Below, piece by piece: positions 8,679 to 17,700 of a stretch of DNA of 64,000 bases. The stretch is taken from positions 62,001 through 126,000 of the forward strand of contig NZ_SOPW01000010.1 of assembly GCF_004402015.1 (NCBI RefSeq), in the 5' to 3' direction. Each line of letters opens with the position of its first letter. Position 1 is the stretch's first letter. This DNA is from Filobacillus milosensis. GTDB taxonomy: Bacteria > Bacillota > Bacilli > Bacillales > Alkalibacillaceae. Both the position numbers and the translations under genes were made by a program. Under the pieces are notes generated by a model. That model worked only from the letters and a program-made list of their open reading frames with translations, was not told the DNA's origin and searched no databases.

Positions 8679-8954
8679 ATGGAGTCAGTTAAAAAGTATG
8701 TCTTAGGTGGGTTAGCTTTTTTTGCCTTATATATCGGCTTTTTATTTATATTCCCAGTGACGTTAGTTTTGTTGGATTTTTCAGATTACCATATGAGCCC
8801 TATGTTGTGGAACCAGGAACTGTTTAGTATCACGATTGAAGATGATGGCTATACGTCGGTTGGTACTTGGTTAGGTGGTCTGTTGTCAGTTGTTGTTGGG
8901 GTAGTTGTGTTTTTTATTTTGTCTCAGATTATTAAGGCTAGAAATTCCAATTAA
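8679..8954 (+). CDS. Two-helix membrane protein, unknown
   Basis: 91 residues: a membrane helix at about 8-28, a loop of about 35 residues rich in aromatic and acidic positions (MSPMLWNQELFSITIEDDGYTS), and a second helix ending in a basic tail. ATG 8679 is preferred to the GTG one codon earlier because GAGGAAG lies at better spacing. It is followed by a hairpin that mainly terminates the opposite gene. Confidence 0.5.
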   Translation: MESVKKYVLGGLAFFALYIGFLFIFPVTLVLLDFSDYHMSPMLWNQELFSITIEDDGYTSVGTWLGGLLSVVVGVVVFFILSQIIKARNSN

Positions 8955-8969
8955 CTAGGAGCCTAAAAA

Positions 8970-8992
8970 GGGGTTAGAAATAATCTAACCCC
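8970..8992 (-). terminator. Rho-independent terminator of the stalk-domain gene
   Basis: A 9-bp stem GGGGTTAGA/TCTAACCCC with a 5-nt loop. On the minus strand it is followed by TTTTT, so it ends transcription of the 9009-9857 gene; plus-strand reads lack a T-run. Confidence 0.8.
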
Positions 8993-9008
8993 CAGTGTCT
9001 CTAATTAA

Positions 9009-9857
9009 CTAAGCAGCAGTATTACTAACCTCATCCACGTATCCATTATTGGACGCTTCTTTAATTAGATCTTCGATGGATTGTGTTGCATCGTCGTTAA
9101 ATAAATACCACTGATTTTCAGTTGCGTCATAGAGTAATACCTCTGGATATCCCTCTAACAGTTCTTCTGGAAACTCATCAACTAATGTATAGATTTCAAA
9201 GCGTTTGATGCTATTGCCTTCTTGATTAAGGAAGTCATACTGTTTAAATTGAGTATAGTTACCAGGTGAACTTGAATTATATCGGGTTGAATAATTCTCT
9301 GGTTCATCAACTTTCTCACCTTTATTTTCTATCAATATATCATAAATAACTTGGTAGTAGGCTTTGGCTATAGTTTCGTGTACGACGCTACCCATGGTCA
9401 TGTGTTCTTCGAATTGCAATGCCTTTACTTCCTCGTCATTAATAACGAGTGGCTCTGTATTAACTGTAACCAGTGAGTTTTTATAACTAACCTGGCTGTT
9501 AAACGTTTCTGCAATAAAGCGGATAGGAACCATGGTTCGCTCATTCTTGATATAAGGCTTTGTATCAAGCTGTACCGCCTTATCGTTTTTAATAGCGGTA
9601 TGGTTTTGTAATGTTAATTGTACCTCTAAATTATTTTTGGTAAGGGTAACGACAGGAGCCGACCATTTAACTGTTGCCCCTAAATTTTCACTAATCACAC
9701 GTACAGGCACCATCGTTTGACTGTTAATAATTTCAGGCTCTACATCACTATTAAGTAACACATCGTCCACCTTAATTTGAAGAGTGTCTGCGTGCGCTGA
9801 TAAGGATGAACTCATTAATATCATCACAAAGAAAACTACAGAAAAAACCTTTTTCAT
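9009..9857 (-). CDS. Secreted copper amine oxidase N-terminal (stalk) domain protein
   Basis: 282 residues with a Sec signal peptide (cleavage near AHA-DT, residues 22-23) and two stalk-domain repeats at about 25-80 and 90-130. Both carry the signature pattern N-x-x-TMVPVR-x-I-x-E-x-x-G/N. Such domains occur on Gram-positive surface and secreted proteins and act as structural or substrate-binding parts, not as the copper oxidase itself. The C-terminal 140 residues are unassigned and lack an anchor motif. AAAGGAG precedes the start. It is monocistronic with its own terminator. Confidence 0.75.
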   Translation of the reverse strand: MKKVFSVVFFVMILMSSSLSAHADTLQIKVDDVLLNSDVEPEIINSQTMVPVRVISENLGATVKWSAPVVTLTKNNLEVQLTLQNHTAIKNDKAVQLDTKPYIKNERTMVPIRFIAETFNSQVSYKNSLVTVNTEPLVINDEEVKALQFEEHMTMGSVVHETIAKAYYQVIYDILIENKGEKVDEPENYSTRYNSSSPGNYTQFKQYDFLNQEGNSIKRFEIYTLVDEFPEELLEGYPEVLLYDATENQWYLFNDDATQSIEDLIKEASNNGYVDEVSNTAA

Positions 9858-9985
9858 AACAAAAACTCCTTTGTAAAGAATTTTCCTATTAAGACCTCTT
9901 AATTAAGTAGACGTTCATCGACAAAGACAAGTTTCGGTTTTTATTGAAAATTTTGTCATATTTCTATTTTTTTCTTGTGATTAAA

Positions 9986-10015
9986 TTAAAAACGTTAACC
10001 CTAATGGATTAACGC
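9986..10015 (-). terminator. Rho-independent terminator
   Basis: On the minus strand GCGTTAATCC pairs with GGTTAACG around a short loop and is followed by TTTTTAA. It lies 9 bp past the stop of the 79-residue gene that ends at 10024. Confidence 0.7.
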
Positions 10016-10023
10016 TTAGCTGC

Positions 10024-10263
10024 TTATTCATCAATATCTTCAATGCTATCTCCATTAGCATCTATTTGTACACTCATCCCAGTATATGACCAGCCTTCAG
10101 CCTCTAGGAAATCCACAAACTTATTTAAAAATTCATTGTGACCGATTTGTTCACCGTCTTTAAGAGGTAGGACAAAACCGTCTAATTTTACACCTTTTTC
10201 TTCGCTTATAAGTTCATCGTTCTTGGGTTTGGAATAATTCATAATAAATTCTTTTCTTCTCAT
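10024..10263 (-). CDS. Small acidic hypothetical protein
   Basis: 79 residues, soluble and acidic, ending in a DANGDSIEDIDE tail. No family is recognised. GGGAGG sits 8 nt before the ATG at 10263, and a terminator follows the stop, so it is an independent unit. A later Met (residue 8) is possible, but the ribosome site favours the longer form. Confidence 0.55.
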   Translation of the reverse strand: MRRKEFIMNYSKPKNDELISEEKGVKLDGFVLPLKDGEQIGHNEFLNKFVDFLEAEGWSYTGMSVQIDANGDSIEDIDE

Positions 10264-10318
10264 CTATGTAGCCTCCCTTGGTTGCCTTGCCTAAATCATA
10301 TCATAAATAATTATGTAT

Positions 10319-10573
10319 TTACTCAGTATAGCCTTTGTCATTTAAATATTGTTTATAAGCCTGTGCACTCTCTAAAGGATCTTGATTGCTTTCTTTCTCA
10401 GGTTCAGGCAATAATCGATCCATCTTATTATGTAAAGAATTGAGTAAATACAGACCTCTAAACAGGCAACCTGCTACAATGCCAAAAGCAACAATACCTC
10501 CAAAGAGTGGGCCGGTAAGTAATAATAGAAAAGCTAAAGCACAGCCTAATAGAATAGATAAAAATAACATCAT
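10319..10573 (-). CDS. Small two-helix membrane protein
   Basis: About 84 residues: two adjacent hydrophobic helices (about 1-40) and a hydrophilic tail with a Pro/Glu-rich stretch (LLPEPEKESNQDPLES). GGTGGAG lies just before the double ATG at 10573/10570; the frame extends upstream to 10588 without better support. No family is recognised. Confidence 0.5.
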   Translation of the reverse strand: MMLFLSILLGCALAFLLLLTGPLFGGIVAFGIVAGCLFRGLYLLNSLHNKMDRLLPEPEKESNQDPLESAQAYKQYLNDKGYTE

Positions 10574-10621
10574 ATAACTCCACCTCATATTGAATTAGTG
10601 ACATTCTCTCCACTATATTTT

Positions 10622-11221
10622 TTAACCTTGTAATCTACTATGGTGTAATTCTTCTTCACATTGTACAACAAAATTTTGAAGTTTGGGTTCGATGTTAATC
10701 TTAATTTCATTTAGTACTGCCACCATTAAAAAGTATAAATCTTGACTCTCTATTTTCTCTCCCAAAGCTCTGCGGGCGAGCTTTTTAATATCTTTTTCAG
10801 ATGTTTTAGAGCCTCTTATATAATACTTTAAGTTTAGAATCCATAGTTTTAATAAGTGATGATATTTATTGGTCTTAACTTTTTTCAGGGTTTCATGGTG
10901 AGGTGTTGCGAAGACTTGAATATCAATAAACCAAAATATAGAAGAATTATTTATGAAAAAAGTGATTACGAAATCTGAAGGTAGAAGGCTTGGACTCCAG
11001 TCATAAAATAATATATCAAAGTGTTGGTCCATTAACTTTGGCAAGCTTTTCGCGAAAGCACCATTATCATTACCAGAAACATCTATTCCAATGTCTATAT
11101 CTGAATACTTATCCTTTCTCATAACATCTGTTAGGCTACCTCGTAAAAAAGCCTTTTTTACTTGATTACAGCTATTAACAGTATTAATGACCTCTTCAGC
11201 TATATCAATTCTTTGGTCCAT
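10622..11221 (-). CDS. Nucleotidyltransferase-superfamily protein
   Basis: 199 residues with the Pol-beta-type nucleotidyltransferase signature: RGSLTDV at about 27-33 (Gly-Ser) and DIDIGID, where Asp41 and Asp43 bind metal. A third acidic position probably lies in HFDILFYD near residue 90. The helical C-terminal part resembles stand-alone small-molecule or antibiotic-type nucleotidyltransferases. No HEPN partner is adjacent, so it is not an evident MNT/HEPN toxin pair. The substrate is unknown. GAGG precedes the ATG. Confidence 0.7.
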   Translation of the reverse strand: MDQRIDIAEEVINTVNSCNQVKKAFLRGSLTDVMRKDKYSDIDIGIDVSGNDNGAFAKSLPKLMDQHFDILFYDWSPSLLPSDFVITFFINNSSIFWFIDIQVFATPHHETLKKVKTNKYHHLLKLWILNLKYYIRGSKTSEKDIKKLARRALGEKIESQDLYFLMVAVLNEIKINIEPKLQNFVVQCEEELHHSRLQG

Positions 11222-11250
11222 ACATTTACCTCGCCTGAAATTAAAAATTT

Positions 11251-11282
11251 CACACGTGAATCCAAAACTGAATCCACGTGTG
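11251..11282 (-). terminator. Rho-independent terminator of the flavoenzyme gene
   Basis: An 8-bp stem CACACGTG/CACGTGTG with a 16-nt loop, followed on the minus strand by AAATTTTT. It lies just past the stop of the 11290-12492 gene. The inner loop could pair further. Confidence 0.6.
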
Positions 11283-11289
11283 TTTATTA

Positions 11290-12492
11290 TTAATACAACA
11301 CATGACTTTTCTGTGTATCAACTTTGTCCCCGGCTGTTTTTAGAACAGAAGGGCCAAGGTCTTTAACCGTTCGTTTTCCAATCAATCCGAGTGTGATATC
11401 TAAATCAGCCAGCATGTTACGCATGACTTCTTTAACACCTTGTTGTCCGGCTACAGCTAGTCCATACATGGCAGGTCGACCTACCAGTACCGCACTTGCC
11501 CCTAGTGACATCGCTTTGATAATGTCTGAACCTCGTCGAATTCCGCTATCCATAAGAACAGGAATTTTGTCGCCTACAACATCTTTAACGAGTGGTAAGG
11601 CATCAATAGCTGAGATCGCGCCGTCCACTTGTCTGCCTCCATGGTTTGAAACGATGACACCATCTACGCCATAGTCTAATGCCAATTTAGCGTCGTCAGG
11701 GTGTAGAATTCCTTTTAACAGAATAGGGAGGTTGGTGTGTTCTTTCAAGAATGATATATCATCCCATGTTAAGCCAGTATTACCGAAAATTTGCGTCCAA
11801 TGCATGATTGCAGACTGTGGGTCTTCTTTTGGTGATTTTTCTAATTTTGATAAGAATGCCGGGTCTGTAAAGTAGTTACCTAACCCTTCGCCAATTAAAA
11901 ATGGTAAGTAAACATTCTTTAGGTCTTCTTCGCGCCAAGCCATCATCGGTGTATCGAGTGTCACGACAATCGCGGAGTACCCTGATGCATCTGCTCGTTT
12001 AAGGAAACTGGCTGTAATTTCAGGGTCACGACTCCAGTATAGCTGGAACCATCGTGGCGCATCACCCATGGCTTCGGCGATTTTTTCCATAGGTACAGAA
12101 GAAGCGGAGCTGGTTGTGTAAGGAATGCCGAGTTCCGCACAAGCTTTTGCTGAACCGATCTCACCTTCTTCATGTATAATGGACTGAACGCCAATAGGAG
12201 CTAACATGGATGGAGAAGGGTATGTTTGTCCGAATAGCTCAATCGATAGATCGCGTTCGTCTACATTATTAAGCATACGCGGGATGATTTGCCAGCGATT
12301 AAAGCCAGAGACGTTGGAGTCCATCGTACGTTCGCCACCTGCACCTCCAGCTATGTAGTAGAATGGACCGTCTTCTAGTTTCTTTCGTGCTTCTTTCTCC
12401 CAATCTTCATAAGAAATTGGAAGGCGATTCGGATCTGGATTCTGCATGGTCTGATAGATTGAATATTGAACCTGGTTACCAATGTTTTTCAT
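11290..12492 (-). CDS. FMN-dependent alpha-hydroxy-acid oxidase, lactate 2-monooxygenase-like
   Basis: 400-residue TIM-barrel flavoenzyme. Catalytic and FMN residues of the family are in place: Lys260 (LLKG), His284 and Arg287 in SNHGGRQVDGA, and the phosphate-binding DSGIRRG (315-321) and GRP (338-340). The TLDTPMMAWREEDLKN and YLPFLIGEGLGNYFTDP segments match lactate 2-monooxygenase better than glycolate oxidase or lactate dehydrogenase. It would oxidise L-lactate or a related 2-hydroxy acid to acetate/CO2 or pyruvate/H2O2. The gene stands alone with its own terminator; the exact product is inferred. Confidence 0.85.
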   Translation of the reverse strand: MKNIGNQVQYSIYQTMQNPDPNRLPISYEDWEKEARKKLEDGPFYYIAGGAGGERTMDSNVSGFNRWQIIPRMLNNVDERDLSIELFGQTYPSPSMLAPIGVQSIIHEEGEIGSAKACAELGIPYTTSSASSVPMEKIAEAMGDAPRWFQLYWSRDPEITASFLKRADASGYSAIVVTLDTPMMAWREEDLKNVYLPFLIGEGLGNYFTDPAFLSKLEKSPKEDPQSAIMHWTQIFGNTGLTWDDISFLKEHTNLPILLKGILHPDDAKLALDYGVDGVIVSNHGGRQVDGAISAIDALPLVKDVVGDKIPVLMDSGIRRGSDIIKAMSLGASAVLVGRPAMYGLAVAGQQGVKEVMRNMLADLDITLGLIGKRTVKDLGPSVLKTAGDKVDTQKSHVLY

Positions 12493-12664
12493 AAAAATCC
12501 CCTTTCATTTCTGTTAATGAGTCGGATGACTAATTGTTATCATCATTGTATAATTAAATTCTAAATATTCCAATAATATTACTAATAAGGGTGAAACTGT
12601 GTATATAAAAGATGCTATTTATGGGAAGTTTATAGAGACGGAAAACAATTAGAGGAGGATGAGT

Positions 12665-13375
12665 GTGAATAAAATTGAACCAATAGAAGTGGCAAAAAAC
12701 TTCATATCTACAAATCATCCTCATTGTGACGGAGCATTATTAGCAGGGAGTGTTGTTAGAGGAGATGCCACTGAAACATCTGATTTAGATATTGTAATTT
12801 TTGATCGTAAGCTAAAAGAGTCTTATCGTGAGTCACTGATTTATAAGGAGTGGAAAGTTGAATTATTTGTTCATAATTTAGGGTCTTATAAGGATTTTTT
12901 CAAAAGTGATTGTGAAAGGGCTAGACCTTCCTTGCCAAGAATGGTATCAGAAGGCATCATTTTGAAAGGGAAAAGTGTAGTAGACCCCATTAAAATGGAG
13001 GCTAAAAAGTTATTAGCTAAGGGACCAAGACTTTGGTCTAAAGAGGATATTGAAACTAAGCGCTACTTTATTTCTGACGCTTTAGATGATTTTATTGGGA
13101 GCGAACAAAGAGATGAGGAGATTTTTATTGCTCAATCATTAGCTGAGATACTTAGTGAATTTGTTTTGAGAACCAATAAACAGTGGGTAGGAACATCAAA
13201 ATGGACCGTACGTGCGTTAAAGCAGTACGATCCTAAATTTGCTAAAAGATTTGTGCTGTCATTTGATACTTTTTATCGAACTGGAAAAAAAGAAAAAATT
13301 ATTTCACTTGTAGATGAAGTACTGACACCTTATGGTGGACGGTTGTTTGAAGGGTATTCAGTAAACAAACCTTAA
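12665..13375 (+). CDS. Nucleotidyltransferase-domain protein
   Basis: About 236 residues. The N-terminal Pol-beta core shows LLAGSVVRGDA (Gly-Ser) and TSDLDIVIFD (metal Asp pair), followed by a helical domain of the aminoglycoside-adenylyltransferase-like kind. It is not related closely to the nucleotidyltransferase at 10622-11221. GTG at 12665 is preferred: AGGAGG ends 6 nt before it, whereas the ATG two codons upstream directly abuts the ribosome site. Its target is unknown; a resistance function is possible but not shown. Confidence 0.7.
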   Translation: MNKIEPIEVAKNFISTNHPHCDGALLAGSVVRGDATETSDLDIVIFDRKLKESYRESLIYKEWKVELFVHNLGSYKDFFKSDCERARPSLPRMVSEGIILKGKSVVDPIKMEAKKLLAKGPRLWSKEDIETKRYFISDALDDFIGSEQRDEEIFIAQSLAEILSEFVLRTNKQWVGTSKWTVRALKQYDPKFAKRFVLSFDTFYRTGKKEKIISLVDEVLTPYGGRLFEGYSVNKP

Positions 13376-13376
13376 A

Positions 13377-14381
13377 TTATAAATCCGCCAAATCCTCTCT
13401 ATTCTCTGCTTGAGGTGGTTCTTCCAACCAGCCTTTTTCAATCATGAGGTCTGCCACTTCTTTCGCGAATGAACTAACTTCTGTCATGAGTTTACTGTAG
13501 CTTGATCCTAAATCCATTCTTGGACTGGCACCCATGGCTAACCCATAATTTCCTAAGCTTGCAGCAGTTAGGAAGGATATCATGTACAGCATCAATTTAT
13601 CTGAAAAAGGTGATTCAGTAGCTTTGGTCACTCCAGAGTCCCAAGTACCTGGTGATGGTAAGTTTTCATCCAAAAGTTTATCTGAAAATACTTTTCTTTG
13701 CTTTTCAGACATTCGCTTACCCTTCCACAAAATTTTCTGTACCTCTTTATCATCAGCTACTTGTGCAAATCCAATCGCAAGCATGTGTCCCAGTATATTA
13801 GTATCTAAGTTTGAAAACAGATGTGTAATCTCATGTGCGGTTAGCGGTCGTTTATTTTTACCTAGCCCATCTAAAAACTTTTTCTTTGTTACAAATCTGA
13901 CTTTCCTAGGATAAGTGATATATGGTGGTCGTATATAAAGCCCTTTGTTTTTAAGTAGATTAACCGATCGCTCATCAAGGTCAGTGGTAGTTTTCATGCA
14001 ATAACGGTAAAGTTCACGAACGTCGTTTCTAGAGCTTAAACTATAGCATAATGAATAGGTGCCTAAACCAATCTTAGCCATGCTTTTAGCAAAATTTAGA
14101 ATGAATATATCTGTAAAGAGTCGTGGTGCTTCTAAATTAACATCAGCTTGTGTAAAACCTTGTGGAATTGGGAATTCTTCAGCCTTAAGGATATTAGTTA
14201 CACGTTCTAAATATTCATTAGATAGTTCTAATGCATACTCAATAATCGATTTTGTCTGCTCATCTTCTACGATATTCTTAAAGTATTTTAACGTACAAAT
14301 CGACATGGTATTGTTTAAATAACAAGACCAAAGTCCACCTATTTCTGCAGATGTTAAGCGTGTATCTTGAGAGTTTTCCAT
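13377..14381 (-). CDS. DUF3231 family protein
   Basis: 334 residues made of two helical repeats of about 160 residues. Each starts with a short Leu/Thr stretch (LTSAEIGGLWSCY and LTAHEITHLFSNL) and contains a ferritin-like four-helix pattern. This is the DUF3231 architecture common in spore-forming Bacillaceae; its function is unknown. ATG 14381 follows AGGAGG by 5 nt, so the first nine codons of the longer frame are excluded. It is convergent with the nucleotidyltransferase gene (1-bp gap). Confidence 0.8.
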   Translation of the reverse strand: MENSQDTRLTSAEIGGLWSCYLNNTMSICTLKYFKNIVEDEQTKSIIEYALELSNEYLERVTNILKAEEFPIPQGFTQADVNLEAPRLFTDIFILNFAKSMAKIGLGTYSLCYSLSSRNDVRELYRYCMKTTTDLDERSVNLLKNKGLYIRPPYITYPRKVRFVTKKKFLDGLGKNKRPLTAHEITHLFSNLDTNILGHMLAIGFAQVADDKEVQKILWKGKRMSEKQRKVFSDKLLDENLPSPGTWDSGVTKATESPFSDKLMLYMISFLTAASLGNYGLAMGASPRMDLGSSYSKLMTEVSSFAKEVADLMIEKGWLEEPPQAENREDLADL

Positions 14382-14484
14382 AATGTCCTCCTGAAAAAAT
14401 GCAATCATTATTTACATTTTTTGTTAGAGGGGAGAAAAATATGCATGAAAAATTGAAGGGATAGGTTGGGGGAGGGCCGTGATA

Positions 14485-14721
14485 TTATAGGCCCATGATT
14501 TCAAAAATAAATATAACACAGGATAATGAACCTAATACGAGATAAATATTGGAGTAAGTTTTCTTACCTTCTTGTCTTGCTGCCAGGCCAGAAGCTATCA
14601 TTAAAGCTGCAATAATTAAAAATATGTATGTATTCGGTAAGTAAAAGGCATCGCTGAGGTAGTGAAGACCAAATAGGATTAAAGCAATCGCGCCAATCGC
14701 AACTTCTAATATTTTAAACAT
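14485..14721 (-). CDS. Small membrane protein, unknown
   Basis: 78 residues with three predicted helices (about 4-20, 30-46, 59-77) separated by short polar turns. No family is recognised. AAAGG lies upstream of the ATG. It stands alone between the DUF3231 gene and the BceB-like permease terminator. Confidence 0.5.
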   Translation of the reverse strand: MFKILEVAIGAIALILFGLHYLSDAFYLPNTYIFLIIAALMIASGLAARQEGKKTYSNIYLVLGSLSCVIFIFEIMGL

Positions 14722-14828
14722 TCATATCGACCTTTCTTTAAATTGTACGTCTTTCATTATATATGTAGTTCTGTAATAGCACCAGTGTTGGTTGTCGTTT
14801 TGTGTGAGTATTGGTTGTATAAAAAGAA

Positions 14829-14851
14829 GAAGCGCTTGATTAAAGCGCTTC
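14829..14851 (-). terminator. Rho-independent terminator of the BceAB-like operon
   Basis: A 9-bp stem GAAGCGCTT/AAGCGCTTC overlaps the last codons of the permease. On the minus strand it is followed by CTTCTTTTT. Confidence 0.8.
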
Positions 14852-16789
14852 TCGAATAACTTTCTTATAATATAGCACAGATAGTATTCCAAAAATAGAA
14901 TAGAGTGCTGTGTAAAGTCCCATCACAATCAGCATTGGAGTCCAAACTTCTGAACCGAAGAAGAACCAGCCGGATTGCACGGCGAAGTAACTATGCAGTA
15001 AGCCGACTGCCAAAGGAATTCCGAAGTTGAATAGTTGTTTGAGTTGAATCCCTTTTAGTAAGTCTCCTTGTGTGAATCCTAGTTTTCTTAAAATGGTGTA
15101 GCTTGGTTTTTCACCTTCACCTTCATCCATTTGTTTAAAGTAAAGCACACAGCCTGAAGTGACTAAGAACGTTAGTCCTAAGAACCCAACGATAAACATC
15201 ATTAAACCCATGTTCATTTTCTGATTACGACTGGTTTGGAGCTGAGAGTCGTTTCCGGCCCAACGATCGACATCTGTTGATTGGAAAAGCGTATTAGCCC
15301 GTTCTAAATCCCCTGAGTCCTTGATATCAAAACCAGTATAGACAAGCGATCCTTTTTGAATGTCTGGATTCATATGCTTCTTAAGTTTTTCAAAAATCGA
15401 TTGATCAACGACGCAAAGTGGCATTCCACCACCATTTGTATAGTAAGATGAAACCAGATACTCACGGTTTAACCCTGTGAAATCTTGTTCAATCACTGTG
15501 TTTTGAGCCTTCAACTCAATTTTTCCGGAGTCTTCAATTGTCATAAATGACTGCATTAAATCCGAATATCCCGTTAATAAGGTCTCGTTTTCTGAAAGAT
15601 CAATATGGTCGAAGTTTTCATCACTTACAACAGGGAGTGGCATGGCTGACAAATCCATTTCCGGGCCATCTATGTTGATATCCAGTATATCTTCCACATC
15701 TGCCATGACTTGAAAGACTTCAATTTGAGTCTTGTCGTAAGCAATGTCCTCCTCATTCAACGCCTGAGTAAATTCTTTTACACTTTCTTCATTTACTAAC
15801 GAGAAGTCTGCCACAACGAAGTCTTCCGCTGTTTTTTCTGCTGAATAGTAAGCGATATAACTTAAGCTCAACAGACCAATGGCAAGTGCTGAGACCGTTG
15901 TAATGATGGTTAGTAACAGTGCGTTTGATTTCATTCGGAACATAATCGACGATAGCGATAATACTTTATTGATACTTAAGTAGCCATTGTTTTGTTTGCG
16001 AATCAGCTGGAAAATAAACGCTACCGATCCTTTATAAAAAAGATAGGTCCCAATGATGACAGCTGCTAAGATAAAGCCCATGGCAAATAGTAGTTCTTTT
16101 AATGTCGTGAAATCACCATCAAACAGCATCTGTGAGACATAGTAACCAGATGCAATCAAGGCAATCCCTAAGATGCCCATTAGAACTTGCCAAAACGATA
16201 GTTTCTTAACTTTTGTTTCTGTAGACGATCGAACATTGAATAACGCCAAAATGCTTTGTTTTTTAATAAACACATAGTTCGTCAACATAATGAATAAGTA
16301 GATTCCAATGAAGACAAGTAAAGTCTGAATGAGTGCTTCTGGTGAGAATCTTAAGTTTGCGACAGCCTCTACTCCTGTAATTTTAAATACGATCATGACA
16401 ATGAGTTTTGAAATCGAAAAGCCAACTAAAATTCCCAGTGCTAGTGATGTGAAGTAAATGATAAAGTTTTCGATACCTAGAATTTTAATGATTCGACCTT
16501 TTGTCATGCCAATGAGTTGGAATAGACCAATCTCACTGCTGCGACGTTTGATAAATATGTTGTTCGCATAGATGAGGAAGATTCCCACGATAGCGACTAA
16601 TAAGATTGAACCGACTTTTACAACGGCTTCTCCACGAACAGTCCCCTTTCTAGCATCCATGGACGGATCGTATTGTAAGGTGACAAACGCAAAATAAATC
16701 GCAACACTGAAAATTAAGGCGAAGACATATAAATAATAATTGCTTAAATTTTTCTTAAGGTTACGGAAAATGAGTTGATTAATGCTCAT
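14840..16789 (-). CDS. BceB-type ABC transporter permease
   Basis: 649 residues with ten membrane helices and, between helices 7 and 8 (about 310-520), a large extracellular domain of some 200 residues. This is the defining layout of BceB/VraG/YtsD permeases, which with their ATPase sense and remove bacitracin, lantibiotics or other lipid-II-targeting peptides. FtsX-like segments flank the domain. It overlaps the ATPase gene by 11 bp. The two-component genes of the same module lie upstream on the same strand. The specific antibiotic cannot be inferred. Confidence 0.9.
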   Translation of the reverse strand: MSINQLIFRNLKKNLSNYYLYVFALIFSVAIYFAFVTLQYDPSMDARKGTVRGEAVVKVGSILLVAIVGIFLIYANNIFIKRRSSEIGLFQLIGMTKGRIIKILGIENFIIYFTSLALGILVGFSISKLIVMIVFKITGVEAVANLRFSPEALIQTLLVFIGIYLFIMLTNYVFIKKQSILALFNVRSSTETKVKKLSFWQVLMGILGIALIASGYYVSQMLFDGDFTTLKELLFAMGFILAAVIIGTYLFYKGSVAFIFQLIRKQNNGYLSINKVLSLSSIMFRMKSNALLLTIITTVSALAIGLLSLSYIAYYSAEKTAEDFVVADFSLVNEESVKEFTQALNEEDIAYDKTQIEVFQVMADVEDILDINIDGPEMDLSAMPLPVVSDENFDHIDLSENETLLTGYSDLMQSFMTIEDSGKIELKAQNTVIEQDFTGLNREYLVSSYYTNGGGMPLCVVDQSIFEKLKKHMNPDIQKGSLVYTGFDIKDSGDLERANTLFQSTDVDRWAGNDSQLQTSRNQKMNMGLMMFIVGFLGLTFLVTSGCVLYFKQMDEGEGEKPSYTILRKLGFTQGDLLKGIQLKQLFNFGIPLAVGLLHSYFAVQSGWFFFGSEVWTPMLIVMGLYTALYSIFGILSVLYYKKVIREAL

Positions 16790-17540
16790 ATTGAACCCCG
16801 CCTAACACACCTTGAGTTTTCATGATATCTTTGAAAAAGCTCTGTCTGTCTTCGTGCCCTTTATTCAGTTGTGAATAGATTTGTCCATCTTTGATAAAAA
16901 TGACGCGACTACTGTAGCTTGCTGCAACTGGGTCGTGTGTCACCATCATGATGGTTGAATTACGTTTTTTGTTGAGTTCGCTTAATTTATCTAAGAGATT
17001 CGATGCGGATTTAGAATCCAGTGCCCCCGTCGGTTCATCAGCGAAAATAATGCTTGGTTTATGGATGAATGCGCGTGCCGCAGACGTTCGTTGTTTTTGC
17101 CCGCCTGAGATTTCATTTGGATATTTATCGCGAGCATCATAGATCCCGAGTTCATTGGCAACTGTTTCGAATTTTTGATTCGCCTCTTTTTTCGATACAT
17201 TTTGAATAGAAAGTGGTAAAAGGATGTTCTCTTTAACCGTAAGTGTATCTAGTAAGTTATATTCTTGGAAGATAAAGCCCAGGTTATTTTTGCGGAACTC
17301 TGCCAGCTTTTTAGATTTCATGTTAGTAATTAAGCTGCCGTCAATTTTGATTGTCCCTTGGCTGACTTGATCGATCGATGATAAAACGTTCAGTAAAGTT
17401 GTTTTCCCTGAGCCCGAAGCCCCCATAATACTCACAAATTCACCTTGTTCAATGTTTAGGTCAATGCCTTGTAACACTTCTTGTTTATTAAATTTGTTTC
17501 CGTAGCTCTTATGAATTTTTTGAGCCTGTAAAATGTGCAT
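16779..17540 (-). CDS. BceA-type ABC transporter ATP-binding protein
   Basis: 253 residues. Walker [10 protein letters not shown] is at 40-48, the Q-loop in IFQEYNLL near 92, the signature SGGQKQR at 145-151, and Walker B IIFADEP at 164-170. It belongs to the MacB/LolD-like subfamily that energises BceB-type permeases. ATG 17540 lies 8 nt after AAGGAG; the longer frame would start inside that ribosome site. The promoter region carries a GTGACA-N4-TGTCAC operator typical of BceR-like control. Confidence 0.9.
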   Translation of the reverse strand: MHILQAQKIHKSYGNKFNKQEVLQGIDLNIEQGEFVSIMGASGSGKTTLLNVLSSIDQVSQGTIKIDGSLITNMKSKKLAEFRKNNLGFIFQEYNLLDTLTVKENILLPLSIQNVSKKEANQKFETVANELGIYDARDKYPNEISGGQKQRTSAARAFIHKPSIIFADEPTGALDSKSASNLLDKLSELNKKRNSTIMMVTHDPVAASYSSRVIFIKDGQIYSQLNKGHEDRQSFFKDIMKTQGVLGGVQYEH

Positions 17541-17603
17541 GATTAGTGCTCCTTTCAATGAATCTGAATTAATTGTATATGGGGTAGCGGTTCGTTATCC
17601 TTC

Positions 17604-17646
17604 ATTTTACCTAACAATTGAGGTCAGCGTGTGACATTTTTGTCAC
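17604..17646 (-). promoter_or_regulatory. Candidate BceR-type operator and promoter of bceAB-like genes
   Basis: GTGACATTTTTGTCAC (17631-17646) is an inverted repeat of two 6-bp half-sites with a 4-bp gap. On the minus strand, 21 bp downstream, TAAAAT (17604-17609) can serve as the -10 box with no good -35, as expected for an activated promoter. It lies 64-106 bp before the ATPase start. Binding by the adjacent response regulator is inferred from family precedent. Confidence 0.65.
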
Positions 17647-17672
17647 TTTGTTGTGAAACACATTAATAAAAA

Positions 17673-17700
17673 TAGCTCAACTCCTTTTGGAATTGAGCTA
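17673..17700 (-). terminator. Rho-independent terminator after the DUF3221-like gene
   Basis: A 12-bp stem TAGCTCAACTCC/GGAATTGAGCTA (one mismatch) with a TTTT loop overlaps the stop codon of the 17698-18273 gene. On the minus strand it is followed by TTTTTATT. It separates that gene from the transporter promoter. Confidence 0.8.

Noticed and set aside
11324-11674. 116-codon plus-strand frame opposite the lactate-oxidising enzyme
   Set aside because: A shadow of the conserved FMN-binding region on the other strand.
10622-13375. MNT/HEPN toxin-antitoxin system from the two nucleotidyltransferase genes
   Set aside because: No HEPN-domain gene (R-x4-6-H) lies next to either gene, and the two are on opposite strands with an unrelated enzyme between.
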